This document shows positions 35,550 to 44,296 of a stretch of DNA of 64,000 bases, piece after piece. Numbering within the stretch: the stretch's first letter is position 1; every line of letters starts with the position of its first letter. Under the pieces are notes generated by a model. It made no database searches, had not been told where the DNA came from, and saw nothing but the letters and a program-made list of their open reading frames with translations. A program made the translations under genes and the position numbers. The stretch is taken from positions 248,001 to 312,000 of the forward strand of contig NZ_CP031223.1 in NCBI RefSeq assembly GCF_008973485.1, given 5' to 3'. Source of the stretch: Psychrobacillus glaciei. GTDB lineage: Bacteria > Bacillota > Bacilli > Bacillales_A > Planococcaceae.

Positions 35550-36962
35550 TTGGATTATCGTGATGCTCTATCAAAAATTATTGAAGAGAAACGTCAAAAA
35601 TTAATTTCTGTGAGTGATCAAATTTGGGATTATGCTGAAACAGGCTTCGAAGAATTTCAATCAGCAGAATTATTATGTAAAACTTTAGAAGAAGAAGGTT
35701 TTACAGTTGAAAAAGGTGTAGGAAATATCGATACCGCCTTTATAGGAAGCTTTGGGACAGGTAAACCGATTATTGCTATATTAGGTGAATTTGATGCCTT
35801 GACTGGTCTAAGCCAAGTTGGTGGAGAAACTGAGTATAATCCAGTAATAACAAATGGCAATGGGCATGGCTGTGGACATAATTTACTTGGTACAGGTGCA
35901 TTAGCAGCTGCAATTGCGATCCGTTATTACTTAGAAGAAAACAACCTAGAAGGAACGGTTCGATACTACGGATGTCCCGGAGAAGAAATTGGAAGCGGAA
36001 AAACCTTTATGGTAAGAGAGGGCCTATTTGATGATGTAGATTTTGCCGTATGCTGGCACCCATGGTCTCGAAATGCCGTTTGGTCCATGTCATCTCTTGC
36101 TTGTTATGAAGTTTCCTATAGATTCAGAGGAAAAAGTGCTCATGCCGCTGCTAGTCCATATCTTGGAAGAAGCGCGCTTGATGCAGTTGAACTAATGAAT
36201 GTGGGTGTAAACTATTTACGGGAACATATTATTCCTGAAGCAAGGGTTCATTATGCCATAACCAATTCAGGTGGATTTTCACCAAATGTCGTTCAAGAAA
36301 AGGCAGATGTATTATATTTTATTCGTGCACCACGTGTATCTCAAACAGAAGAAATCTATCAACGTATTTGCGATGTTGCAAGAGGCGCTGCTCTTATGAC
36401 CGGAACACAATTAGAAATAGAATTTGCTTCTGCTGCCGCTGATATATTGCCAAATAATACATTAGAAAAAGTCATGCATGATAACTTTGTTGCCTTAGGA
36501 GTTCCTCAGTATAATGAAAAAGAAATAGAATTTGCGAAGGCCATTCGAGCGACTCTATCTGAGGCAGATAAGAAAGAAGATATTAAGGCCAATAAAGAAC
36601 TAGAAGGAAAAGATTTAGCGGACGTCATTGATCCATTTATTCCATCAAACGGGATGTTGCCGGGTACAACCGATGTTGGCGATGTGAGCTGGATTGTCCC
36701 TACCGTACAATGTTTGGTAGCGTGTGAACCAGTCGGAACTCCGCTTCATACTTGGCAGGTGGTTTCAACTGGAAAAACTTCAGTAGCTCATAAAGGAATG
36801 CTTCATGCTGGTAAAGTCATGGCAGCAACCGCAATCGAAGCCCTTCTTAACCCTGATGTCCTTGAAAAAGCGAAGGTAGAATTGATCGAGCAGCGAAATG
36901 GTGAAGACTATGTGTCACCCATTCCGCCTGAAATTAAAAAGTATAAACTTCAGACAATGTAA
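35550..36962 (+). CDS. M20-family amidohydrolase, AbgB-like
   Basis: A 470-residue M20 metallopeptidase-fold amidohydrolase of the AbgB type (subunit B of p-aminobenzoyl-glutamate hydrolase). Metal-binding landmarks are GHGCGHNLLG, GCPGEEIGSGK and CWHPW, with HAAASPYLGRSALDA in the lid domain. AbgB proteins of E. coli work with AbgA; here no abgA is present, and single AbgB-like enzymes in Firmicutes hydrolyse various N-acyl amino acids or peptides. I start at TTG 35550, six bases after GAGGTG. It forms an operon with the YfcC carrier upstream and ends at a good terminator. Confidence 0.88.
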   Translation: MDYRDALSKIIEEKRQKLISVSDQIWDYAETGFEEFQSAELLCKTLEEEGFTVEKGVGNIDTAFIGSFGTGKPIIAILGEFDALTGLSQVGGETEYNPVITNGNGHGCGHNLLGTGALAAAIAIRYYLEENNLEGTVRYYGCPGEEIGSGKTFMVREGLFDDVDFAVCWHPWSRNAVWSMSSLACYEVSYRFRGKSAHAAASPYLGRSALDAVELMNVGVNYLREHIIPEARVHYAITNSGGFSPNVVQEKADVLYFIRAPRVSQTEEIYQRICDVARGAALMTGTQLEIEFASAAADILPNNTLEKVMHDNFVALGVPQYNEKEIEFAKAIRATLSEADKKEDIKANKELEGKDLADVIDPFIPSNGMLPGTTDVGDVSWIVPTVQCLVACEPVGTPLHTWQVVSTGKTSVAHKGMLHAGKVMAATAIEALLNPDVLEKAKVELIEQRNGEDYVSPIPPEIKKYKLQTM

Positions 36963-37002
36963 AAGGTATAGAAAAGTCTGTCAAATGCTGTTGAATTATG
37001 CA

Positions 37003-37035
37003 TACACCACTTGATAATAAGTGGTGTATTTTTTT
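37003..37035 (+). terminator. terminator of the yfcC-abgB-like operon
   Basis: TACACCACTT (37003-37012) and AAGTGGTGTA (37019-37028) pair perfectly around a 6-base loop, followed by ATTTTTTT. Confidence 0.9.
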
Positions 37036-37082
37036 GGTTTTCTCTTTATGTCTAACGCTAGGTAGTTCATATTTTTTGTTCG

Positions 37083-37330
37083 GGGTACCAGGTTCTAAAA
37101 CAAATCTTGATCATCAATCCAAATATGATATGTTATTCAGTGTTTATTGGGTATGGCGCAAGTAAATCCGGTTATTTAATCTAGGTCCTTAACTAAATTT
37201 TCGCCAATTAGAACGGTGAAATCTAAAATCACTTTTTTAACAATAGAGTAATGATGTAATATGCTACCATTAGTAAAGAGCGCCGGGTTCTATTCACGCA
37301 TGGAAGACTACAAGTAATTGAAGTAATATA
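37083..37330. repeat. partial repeat related to 32190-32320
   Basis: The left arm GGTACCAGGTTCTAAAACAA is present at 37085-37104 without its right arm. After about 150 bases of other sequence, 37262-37330 resembles 32249-32320 (GCTACCATTAGTAAAGAG and ATTGAAGTAATA segments). The ATG of the 32296 gene is altered here, so no gene remains. The rest of the 36963-37418 gap shows nothing else. Confidence 0.55.
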
Positions 37331-37418
37331 TGATTAAAATAGATTAAGAGCAAATATTTAAAAAATTAAATAGATGCTGATACTTAATTAGTTGATCAGC
37401 GTCTGTTTAATTTGTTTT

Positions 37419-38381
37419 TTATCTACTAGTCACTTTATTATTTTTTTCCTTATACATTTTGCTATCTGCTTCTACAAACAATTGCTCCATTTTACCAATT
37501 GATGAAAAATGATAAGCGTGTCCTTTAGACATTTTTATGTTAAATGTATCAGTTTCTTCGTTGAAATGATCTATTCTATTTTGCACTTTGACCAAAAACG
37601 TTTCTACTTGTAGGGGGTCTGTATTAATCAGTGTAATCGCAAATTCATCTCCCCCAATTCTTGCAACCTCAACCTCATCCTCATCCTTAACCTCTTCATT
37701 CGCGCATTGCATTAATAATTTTGCGGATTCCTGTATTAAATTGTCCCCAACCTTATGTCCATAATGATCATTTATCATCTTTAATTCGTCTAGATCACAT
37801 ATGATAATGGCTATTGAAACATCTATTTTCTCGTTGTACCTCTGAAGCTGATTTTCAAAGTGTTCACGATTATAAATATCTGTTAATGCATCGTGAGTAA
37901 CCTTATATTCCAGCTGTTGTTGCAGTAAAATCCGATCATCAATATTTCTATGAACTCCATGTATAGCAATGAATTCACCATTTTCGTATATAGGGGTAGC
38001 GTATTCTTCAAACCATAGGTATTTACCTTCGTCATTTCTCATTCTAGTTATTATAGGTTTACTAAAATCAGTCTTACCAGATAGTTTTTCCACAGCCATA
38101 TTATAATCATCTGGATGGACTATCTCATAGTAATAATCAGGATTTTTAAGATGTTCTTCTAATGAATTAATACCTAAAAAATTTTCTATTACAGGGCTTA
38201 AATATTGATATTTTAACCTTGGTTTTATTTCAAGGTAATATAGGATATCTTTTGAATTCTCCACTGTTTGTATCATGGGACTTAAATGTTTAACTTGTTG
38301 TTGTAACTTAATCCGCGCTGAGTTTAATTTATAACATATTATTATAAGTCCTAATATCAGCAATATAACAATTTTCAACAC
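37419..38381 (-). CDS. PAS-GGDEF diguanylate cyclase
   Basis: The 320-residue protein has one N-terminal membrane helix (residues 2-19), a PAS domain (about 40-155, with VHPDDYNMAVEKL and the PAC segment FIAIHGVHRNIDDR) and a C-terminal GGDEF domain (about 160-318). The active-site loop is intact (RIGGDEF), and the metal-binding Asp in IIICDLDELKMINDHYG is present, so it should make cyclic di-GMP from GTP. No RxxD inhibitory site is obvious upstream of GGDEF. The PAS domain probably senses a cytoplasmic signal. It stands alone and reads toward the YfcC/AbgB operon. Confidence 0.92.
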   Translation of the reverse strand: MLKIVILLILGLIIICYKLNSARIKLQQQVKHLSPMIQTVENSKDILYYLEIKPRLKYQYLSPVIENFLGINSLEEHLKNPDYYYEIVHPDDYNMAVEKLSGKTDFSKPIITRMRNDEGKYLWFEEYATPIYENGEFIAIHGVHRNIDDRILLQQQLEYKVTHDALTDIYNREHFENQLQRYNEKIDVSIAIIICDLDELKMINDHYGHKVGDNLIQESAKLLMQCANEEVKDEDEVEVARIGGDEFAITLINTDPLQVETFLVKVQNRIDHFNEETDTFNIKMSKGHAYHFSSIGKMEQLFVEADSKMYKEKNNKVTSR

Positions 38382-38853
38382 TAGAAAAATCCCTTTCTTA
38401 TCTAAGATTTTGCAAAGAGGTTATTTTTTTGAACATAATTGTTTTTAGGAATAAATAATATTTCTGAAATTGCTTTCAGTTTATCTTGCTATTCTATTTG
38501 TCTTTATATTTACTTTATTATATGACCATTTTACCAGTTTGTTAATAGGTAATTTAGTATAAATGGAACACCCGTAAATAAAAAATACGATAACGAATAG
38601 AACGGAATACTTTATAAAAGTAAATGAATTATAGGTAGAAATAAACCAAAAATGAATGAATATTTAGTTCAAAAGGAGATGTTCGTACCCACTAGTTTTT
38701 ATAAGTTACAAATATGTTTATATAACCAATATTTTTATAGTCGGATTTGTTCCCTGTGTTACACATAATTCGTAAACAACACTAAATATCTTGGCTCATA
38801 GGTGTTATAACAAGCGTTGCACAAATTATTTACTACGCTACTAAAAGAAAAAG

Positions 38854-38889
38854 GGCAACTTCCTGTTTAATATGAAGCAGGAAGTTGCC
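38854..38889. terminator. hairpin sharing AAGTTGCCTATTC with 32729-32773
   Basis: GGCAACTTCCTG (38854-38865) pairs perfectly with 38878-38889. No gene ends just upstream, which suggests a relic terminator of a lost gene. Confidence 0.55.
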
Positions 38890-38950
38890 TATTCTTTATA
38901 AAAGTCTAAGTTTTTTAAGGAAAGTATATCAATCTTCATGCTGTGAACAG

Positions 38951-39079
38951 GTTGATTTCCAGAGCTGGCGGAAGCTTTCCTGGAGACAAGCATCAAGCCG
39001 CTTCCTTCTCTACGAGCGAGGCTAGGGTCTTGATTTGCTTGTTAATCCCCTAGGAGTAGCCCCTTCCGCTCCAATCAAC
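38951..39079 (-). repeat. GC-rich Bacillaceae-type dispersed repeat, copy 1
   Basis: On the minus strand it begins GTTGATTGGAGCGGAAGG and ends GGAAATCAAC. Inner parts include ACTCCTAGGGG, a CCTCGCTC stretch and GGAAAGC. Ends and inner words match the copies at 39896-40054 and 51562-51692. Confidence 0.7.
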
Positions 39080-39164
39080 AGTCCTAATACGGAAAGAATA
39101 TGAATCGTCCAATTAATGAAAAGTTGTACTGACTTTTGCTTATTGAGGCAGAGGCGGATACTGA

Positions 39165-39268
39165 AAAAAAATAGATAGCATCCATTGATAAAGAAAGATA
39201 TGCTGAGCGGACGAAATTGCATCTTCGTCCGCTTTTATAATAATAGGAAAGGATTTATTCTCTCATTT
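39165..39268 (+). repeat. two-copy repeat with terminator-like hairpin, copy 2
   Basis: This is the second copy of the 5700-5799 repeat. The hairpin AGCGGACGAA...TTCGTCCGCT is identical in sequence. It ends exactly where similarity to queE begins, so its right edge may be a recombination joint. Confidence 0.75.
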
Positions 39269-39502
39269 CAAGAGGATTATGATTATGCCAAGCAAGTTCA
39301 CCTTCGATACCCAACAATTCCTTTTTATCTTCAGGTCGGTAATGAAGAAATTACGACGACGGATAATCCGCAACTTCTCATCCGTTTTTTGGAGAAGTAC
39401 GAAGCGCTGATCGACAAGGTGATTGCAGACATGGAATTACGAGATGTCAAAGTACTGCCGCAGCTACATACCCTTGTTTGGGGAAACAATAGGGAAGTTT
39501 AG
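39269..39502 (+). pseudogene. queE: 3' fragment of a second queE (7-carboxy-7-deazaguanine synthase)
   Basis: The last 77 codons match the C terminus of the queE at 56195-56923: DYDYAKQVHLRYP, IPFYLQVGN, EKYEALIDKV and ELRDVKVLPQLH are the same in both, with about 14 differences in 77 residues by eye. The DNA similarity continues some 20 bases past the stop (ATCCACAAAACTAT). The radical-SAM part, including the CxxxCxxC cluster site, is missing, so it has no enzyme function. The level of divergence argues against a recent tandem copy. It is more likely the trace of an older or foreign queuosine locus, joined here to a repeat. Confidence 0.9.
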
Positions 39503-39611
39503 TAGGTATCCACAAAACTATAATTCCCTTGAGGAAACCTACTATTTATTATTTGACCGTTTGATGTTGAGGCATCAGGTGGTCTTTTTTAGTTTTCATA
39601 ATAGGATTTAG

Positions 39612-39800
39612 CTCATAGAGGATGTTGATAAGTTGTGTATATATCGTCAACTAGTATTTACCGAAGCTATCCACATGTTGATATATTACTTTTACTTGAA
39701 TGCAATAGATTGAAGAAGAGTTTTTCTTCTGAAGTTTCTAAGGAACTTTAACATTCGACAATTAGATGAGAATATTTTGGCAGAAATAAAATACCATTAA
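39612..39800 (+). repeat. about 180-bp two-copy repeat, copy 1
   Basis: Shares ATAGAGGATGTTGATAAGTT, a TATCCACATG segment, CTTCTAAGGAAC-like and CGACAATT.GATG blocks in the same order with 46848-47020, at roughly 70-75% by eye. A hairpin-forming TTTGATG...CATCA..GTGGTC word precedes both copies (39552 and 46702). Confidence 0.65.
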
Positions 39801-39895
39801 GATAATATGCTTCGTCGAAATAATGAACTGGTACTTTCCTTTTGAACAGTTGCCTATCTCTTCTCTCCAATCTCTCCATCTCCAGTAGTACACAA

Positions 39896-40054
39896 GTAGA
39901 TTGATGCGAAGGCAGTGACTTCTGCGGGAATAGCAAATATATTTGCGATGAAAGCGAAGCGGCAGGAGCATGAGTGGAAGGCCTCGCAAGAACGCAGTGA
40001 CGAAGAGACTGAAATCATGCCCGCGAAAAGCGTCCGCCATAGCGGAAATCAACG
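39896..40054 (+). repeat. GC-rich dispersed repeat, copy 2
   Basis: Starts GTAGATTGATGCGAAGG, contains ACTTCTGCGGGAATAGC and GCGAAAAGCGTCCGCC, and ends AGCGGAAATCAAC. This is a degenerate member of the same family as 38951-39079. Confidence 0.7.
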
Positions 40055-40154
40055 GTTTTTCTTATATGCGTTGATCTCTTTTGAAGAGTCATGATTTCAC
40101 GACTTCTAGATGTTATCCGCTACTCTTAAAGAAAAATAAAGAATTGATAGACTA

Positions 40155-40183
40155 TTGACACTAGTAAGTTATAGATTTATTAT
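40155..40183 (+). promoter_or_regulatory. candidate sigma-A promoter of gntR/ECF operon
   Basis: TTGACA (40155-40160), a 17-base spacer and TATTAT (40178-40183). Just downstream, ACTTGTACACATAAGT (40185-40200) is a dyad that could be the operator of the GntR protein encoded next (autoregulation; inference). Confidence 0.65.
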
Positions 40184-40238
40184 TAACTTGTACACATAAG
40201 TGGTCAACTAATGAAACATGACTGAAGGAGGATTAAAA

Positions 40239-40955
40239 TTGCTAGATAAGAATGATTTTACTCCTTTGTATATTCAACTATATCGTCAATTGAGGCTGAA
40301 GATAGTAAATGGTGAGTATAAACAAGGGGAAGCGATTCCATCTGAAACCGAGATGATGAAGTTGTTTGATACAACTCGAGGAACCATTAGAAAAGCGCTG
40401 TCTTTGTTAGTGAATGAGGGGTTAGTCCATCAAGTTCGTGGGAAAGGTACTTTTGTTCGTCTAAGTCCACTTCAGTACAGCATTACTAATTTTGGAGGCT
40501 TTACGGATTATTTGAAAAACCGTAATGAGTTAGCCGTTTCGAAAGTATTAGATCAATGCAGGATCACAATTGATGGTGAAGAATACTATCAGTTGACGCG
40601 AGCTCGAGGTGTGAAGAAGGAAGATTCCGTTACCTACTTAATGATTGATACCTCGTTGCTTCCAGTGAGTTTATTTCCAGACTTAGACAAAAACAGTTTT
40701 GAAAATGAATCACTTTACAAAATACTGCGCGATAAGTATCTAGTTAAGCCAACGCGTTCGGAAATCTCTTTGTCACCAGTTTTAATCGATGACCAAATGA
40801 GAAATATTCTAGAGTTAAAAGATGATGAAGTGGCATTACTGAAAGCGGAAGGAAATATATACGATCAAAACAATAGAAAAATAGAAAAAGTGAAAATCGT
40901 TTATTCGCCAACTATTGAGTTCAATATAATGACGAGTATTAACTCGTCAAAATAA
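40239..40955 (+). CDS. GntR/HutC-type regulator with UTRA domain
   Basis: The 238-residue regulator has an N-terminal winged helix (PLYIQLYRQLRLKIVNGEY, PSETEMMKLF, TRGTIRKALSLLVNEGLVHQ, RGKGTFV) and a C-terminal UTRA ligand domain (about 95-235). GAAGGAGG lies eight bases before TTG 40239, which I take as the start. HutC-type repressors generally sense a phosphorylated sugar, amino acid or related metabolite of the pathway they control. Here it heads an ECF transporter operon with a PfkB kinase, so a phosphorylated product of that kinase is a reasonable effector (inference). Confidence 0.9.
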   Translation: MLDKNDFTPLYIQLYRQLRLKIVNGEYKQGEAIPSETEMMKLFDTTRGTIRKALSLLVNEGLVHQVRGKGTFVRLSPLQYSITNFGGFTDYLKNRNELAVSKVLDQCRITIDGEEYYQLTRARGVKKEDSVTYLMIDTSLLPVSLFPDLDKNSFENESLYKILRDKYLVKPTRSEISLSPVLIDDQMRNILELKDDEVALLKAEGNIYDQNNRKIEKVKIVYSPTIEFNIMTSINSSK

Positions 40956-40972
40956 ATGTTTTGATGTAGTTA

Positions 40973-40987
40973 ATGGAAGCGTATACA
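40973..40987 (+). promoter_or_regulatory. cre (CcpA) site before the ECF transporter genes
   Basis: ATGGAAGCGTATACA fits WTGNAANCGNWNNCW at every fixed position. It lies between gntR and the S-component gene, over a possible promoter (TTGATG 40961-40966, TACATT 40984-40989). It suggests carbon catabolite control and hence a carbon-source role for the operon. Confidence 0.65.
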
Positions 40988-41069
40988 TTTCGAAGAGTGC
41001 TGTATCCATGCTGTAAAGATTAAATATTTTTATTTAATTTATATAAAAAAATTGAATGGGAGATGTCAT

Positions 41070-41678
41070 GTGAAAAAGATGAACAAGTTAACAATTTTTT
41101 TAATTCCTATTGGGATTGCAGTAAATTTTATCGGAGGTCAAATCGCACTCTTATTAAAATTACCACTCTATCTGGATTCAATTGGAACGATTACAGTAGG
41201 TGCGCTTTGCGGTGGAATACCAGGGGCAATCGTTGGAGCAATCACAAACGTTAGTATTTCCGTTTCAAATCCTACAACCATTGCTTACATTTGGTTGAAT
41301 ATCGGTTTCGGTTTACTTGCTGGTTATTTATCGAAAAAAGGTGTATTTAAAAAACTATGGAAAACAGTTATTGCTGGTTTGGGCTTCGCCTTTATTGGCG
41401 GAGGTGTTGGTTCAATGATTACTATTTTGCTTTTTGATGGGTTAGGTGCTGGGACGACAGGTATGATTACTGGAATGCTAATGACACTAGGCTTATCGGT
41501 ACAGGCAGGTGCATTTATTTCTGAGTTGTTTGCTGATTTACTTGATAAAATTCCGACATTAATTATTGTATTTTTCATTCTTAAAAGTATTCCAATACGA
41601 ACATTGGCGAAGCTTCCACTTGGACACGTTTTAATTGACAAAGATAAGTTGCAAGGTGGGGCTCGAAAAGTAGCCTGA
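41070..41678 (+). CDS. ECF transporter substrate-binding (S) component
   Basis: A 202-residue integral membrane protein with six hydrophobic segments, glycine-rich early (VNFIGGQIALLLKLPLYLDS), then GTITVGALCGGIPGAIVGA and ISNPT-like SVSNPTTIAYIW. This is the plan of S components of the COG4720/YkoE/QueT-like set, which capture the substrate in the membrane. Start at GTG 41070, seven bases after GGGAG; an upstream TTG has none. Genes for T and two A subunits follow in the same operon, so the transporter is of the group with dedicated ATPases. The substrate is not readable from sequence. A hairpin at 41711-41743 separates it from the T gene. Confidence 0.8.
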   Translation: MKKMNKLTIFLIPIGIAVNFIGGQIALLLKLPLYLDSIGTITVGALCGGIPGAIVGAITNVSISVSNPTTIAYIWLNIGFGLLAGYLSKKGVFKKLWKTVIAGLGFAFIGGGVGSMITILLFDGLGAGTTGMITGMLMTLGLSVQAGAFISELFADLLDKIPTLIIVFFILKSIPIRTLAKLPLGHVLIDKDKLQGGARKVA

Positions 41679-41710
41679 TAGTGAGTAGAACATTATAGTG
41701 CATTCGCTAA

Positions 41711-41743
41711 TCCCTGCATGTAGCTTATTTCTGCATGTGGGGA
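41711..41743 (+). terminator. intercistronic hairpin in the ECF operon
   Basis: Arms 41711-41723 and 41731-41743 pair over 13 positions with three G-U pairs. No strong T run follows, so it more likely tunes expression (more S than T/A transcript) than ends transcription. Confidence 0.45.
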
Positions 41744-41815
41744 AATTTGTTATATCTACGTTGGAATAGATTAGAATGTTGAGAGATTCCACGATTTTGA
41801 AAAGGGGACATGGAC

Positions 41816-42607
41816 ATGGAAATGGATTATGAATTTATCAATTCGTTTAAAAAGCCACAGGTACAAAATAATTGGTTTTTGGATCTTAATCCGCTAAGTA
41901 AGTTAAATATCATCCTCATTTTAGCGATTATTCCGATTGTCGCTAAGAGTTGGGTAGTCAGTGTGGCGGTCATCCTCTTTTATTTTATTCTCGCAACGGC
42001 GTCCAGTCGTATTAAACAGTTCTCAAAAGTCTATATTCGGCTTGGGCTTCTGATAGGTTCGTTACTCTTCATCATGAGGGCGATGTTCATACCTGGAGAA
42101 GACGTACTGATGAAATTAGGCTTTCTCACGATTACTCAAGAAGGCGTGGACCACGGGTTGCAGTTTGCTACATTGGTTGTGGCAATTTGCGGAGCGCTTG
42201 TATTTTATAGTGTTGCGACGCAGGCGAAAGACTTAATGCTTGCCCTAGAAAAAAAAGGTGTCCCTCCTACGGGTACCTATGTCATACTATCATCGCTCCA
42301 GTCCATTATTGACCTTGGAAGCATGTCGAAGCTAATTATGGAATCACAAAAAGCGAGGGGAATCGAGACGGAGGGAAAAGCCATTCATCGAATTAAAGCT
42401 TTTTTCCCAATACTAGGACCGTTGTTTTTAGGGGCTATCTCAAATTCAGAAGAAAAGGCCATTGCAATGGATGCAAGAGCATTTTATGCACCCGCAAAAA
42501 ATACGCATTTACGTGAATTACGGCTGGTTCCCCCGTCTGAGAAAATGATTTTGCTAATCGTCAATCTTGCTTTTATAGGATTTATTGTATGGAGGGTTGT
42601 TGGATGA
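41816..42607 (+). CDS. ECF transporter transmembrane (T) component
   Basis: This 263-residue CbiQ/EcfT-family protein has five to six hydrophobic segments and the two coupling motifs: SQKARGIE (ARG motif, LIMESQKARGIETEG) and the later AMDARAFYAP (second ARA-type motif), which dock onto the ATPases. Start at ATG 41816, eight bases after GGGG; ATGs at 41810 and 41822 are alternatives. The stop overlaps the ATG of the first ATPase gene (ATGA), so the subunits are made together. It links the S component to the two ATPases. Confidence 0.9.
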   Translation: MEMDYEFINSFKKPQVQNNWFLDLNPLSKLNIILILAIIPIVAKSWVVSVAVILFYFILATASSRIKQFSKVYIRLGLLIGSLLFIMRAMFIPGEDVLMKLGFLTITQEGVDHGLQFATLVVAICGALVFYSVATQAKDLMLALEKKGVPPTGTYVILSSLQSIIDLGSMSKLIMESQKARGIETEGKAIHRIKAFFPILGPLFLGAISNSEEKAIAMDARAFYAPAKNTHLRELRLVPPSEKMILLIVNLAFIGFIVWRVVG

Positions 42608-43452
42608 ACTGTATTTCACTTAAAAATGTATCCTATAAGTATCCCTATATGGAAGAATTCGCTCTCCAAGAGTTGAATTACGCGTTTGAAACAGGGAAAT
42701 GCTACGGTATTATTGGCGCGAACGGAAGTGGAAAAACAACATTTTGTAATTTACTTAGAGGGATGATTCCTCATTTTTTCGAAGGTGATCTTACGGGTGA
42801 TGTTTTGATCGAAGGGAACGATGTGCGCAATTGGGATAGTAATTTATTATCCACCAAAATAGGGTATATCTTTCAAAATCCGTTTACACAAATCAGTGGA
42901 ATTAAAGACACTGTCTTTGAAGAGATTGCGCTTGGCCTTGAAAACCTGGGAGTGGAAAAAGAAGTGTTGATCGATCGAGTCATTGAAGTCGTGAAGCTTT
43001 TAAAACTGGAACAGCTCATCAAGAAAAACCCAAATAATCTTTCGGGTGGTCAAAAACAACGCGTTGCATTTGCATCCATTATTGCCATGAATAGCGATAT
43101 TCTAGTGATTGATGAACCGACTTCGCAGCTCGATCCGGAGAGTAGTGCAGAGATTTTTTCGATTATCAATCTGTTAAAAGAACAGGGGAAAACTATTTTT
43201 CTAGTTGAACATAAAGTGGATTTGATAGCCGAATACACAGATGAGGTTATCGTGTTAAAAGATGGTCGTATTGCCTTAAGTGGTTCTGCGCTAGACGTAT
43301 TTTCCAATATAGATTTGCTTCAAATGGGTGTTATGCTTCCGCAAGCAGCTATGCTCAGTTACGACATGCAAAAGGCGAATAAAGCATTCGATACAATCGC
43401 GATAACGAAATCCCAGGTAATAGATCAGATAAAGCAAAGGGTGGGTGTATAG
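42604..43452 (+). CDS. ECF transporter ATPase A1
   Basis: A 282-residue ABC ATPase: Walker A GANGSGKTTF, Q-loop FQNPFTQISG, signature LSGGQKQRVAF, Walker B ILVIDEPTSQLDPES, H-loop VEHKVD. The QNP and SQLDP words are typical of EcfA/CbiO. It starts at ATG 42604 overlapping the T gene stop, with GGAGG upstream. Its partner A2 follows at once. Together they form the ATPase heterodimer that drives uptake through the T component. Confidence 0.92.
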   Translation: MNCISLKNVSYKYPYMEEFALQELNYAFETGKCYGIIGANGSGKTTFCNLLRGMIPHFFEGDLTGDVLIEGNDVRNWDSNLLSTKIGYIFQNPFTQISGIKDTVFEEIALGLENLGVEKEVLIDRVIEVVKLLKLEQLIKKNPNNLSGGQKQRVAFASIIAMNSDILVIDEPTSQLDPESSAEIFSIINLLKEQGKTIFLVEHKVDLIAEYTDEVIVLKDGRIALSGSALDVFSNIDLLQMGVMLPQAAMLSYDMQKANKAFDTIAITKSQVIDQIKQRVGV

Positions 43453-44256
43453 ATGGAAGCAATTGAGTTAAAGAATGTTTCGTTTGCTTACCCTGATGGA
43501 CATGTAGCTAACGAAGAACTGAATTTGATCATTCAAAAAGGGGAAAGAGTAGCCATTGTAGGACAGAATGGAGCAGGAAAGACGACAGCAGTGAAGTTAA
43601 TGAATGGGTTAAACAAACCTACGAACGGTGATGTACTCATTAATGGCGTGAATACCAAAATGCAAACCACCGCTCAAGTTTCAGCCTATGTGGGCTACGT
43701 TTTTCAAAATCCGGATGATCAGATATTTAATAGTAATGTCCAGAAAGAAATCGAATACATGCTTCATTATTCAAAACTAGATTCACAAGAAATCGAGCGA
43801 CGTGTTAGTCGGGCGGTAGAGCTGACTGGGATCGAGAGCTATTTACATATGAATCCATTTGATGTGCCCTATTCAATCAGGAAGTTTATAACTATCGCCA
43901 TGGTATTGGCACTTGAAACTCCATATATCATCCTGGATGAACCAACTGCAGGACAAGATTTACATGGAATTCAAACACTCACTAAACTGTTAGATAGACT
44001 ACAGGAAGAGGGGAAATGCGTCATTACAATTACCCATGATATGGAGTTTGTGGCGGATAATTTTGCACGTGTAATAACCATGGCAAATAAAAGGATTATT
44101 GCAGATGATTCGGCACGGAATACATTTTGGTCTACAGAAATCTTAACGGAGGCTAGGCTTAAAAAGCCTCAAATTGGAGAGATTTCTGAGGAACTTGGCA
44201 TGGAAGGAAATATCATCTACCGACATGAACTGGTGGAACTACTAAATAAGAAGTAA
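43453..44256 (+). CDS. ECF transporter ATPase A2 with degenerate signature
   Basis: A 267-residue ABC ATPase paired with A1. Walker A is GQNGAGKTTA, the Q-loop FQNPDDQIFN, Walker B IILDEPTAGQDLHG and the H-loop ITHDMEFV, all intact. The LSGGQ signature is replaced by VPYSIRKFITIAMVL. In a heterodimer the signature of A2 completes the ATP site formed with A1's Walker A, so one of the two composite sites may be catalytically weak. Related ECF ATPases with S-x-RKF signatures exist in other unassigned ECF operons as far as I recall. It starts directly after the A1 stop. Confidence 0.9.
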   Translation: MEAIELKNVSFAYPDGHVANEELNLIIQKGERVAIVGQNGAGKTTAVKLMNGLNKPTNGDVLINGVNTKMQTTAQVSAYVGYVFQNPDDQIFNSNVQKEIEYMLHYSKLDSQEIERRVSRAVELTGIESYLHMNPFDVPYSIRKFITIAMVLALETPYIILDEPTAGQDLHGIQTLTKLLDRLQEEGKCVITITHDMEFVADNFARVITMANKRIIADDSARNTFWSTEILTEARLKKPQIGEISEELGMEGNIIYRHELVELLNKK

Positions 44257-44296
44257 TGAATAGACAAACATAAAAAATTGGTATGAGGTGAAGGGA

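Larger units (their letters stand above)
38382..39268. other. gene-free, repeat-rich stretch
   Basis: Nearly 900 bases without a supportable gene. It contains the hairpin at 38854-38889, a GC-rich GTTGATT-type repeat at 38951-39079, and copy 2 of the hairpin repeat (39165-39268). The left 450 bases are AT-rich with no structure that I can see. Confidence 0.5.
39503..40238. other. gene-free stretch with two repeats and the gntR promoter
   Basis: No gene is supportable. It holds a repeat also found near 46848 (39612-39800), a GC-rich dispersed repeat (39896-40054) and the promoter region of the ECF operon. Confidence 0.5.

Noticed and set aside
38680..38766. Short frame starting near AAAAGGAGATG
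   Set aside because: The ribosome binding site abuts the ATG with no spacing, and the encoded sequence is Tyr/Cys-rich AT-driven noise.
39022..39222. 66-codon minus-strand frame in the repeat region
   Set aside because: It runs across two different repeats and their junction, so it is a chance open frame.
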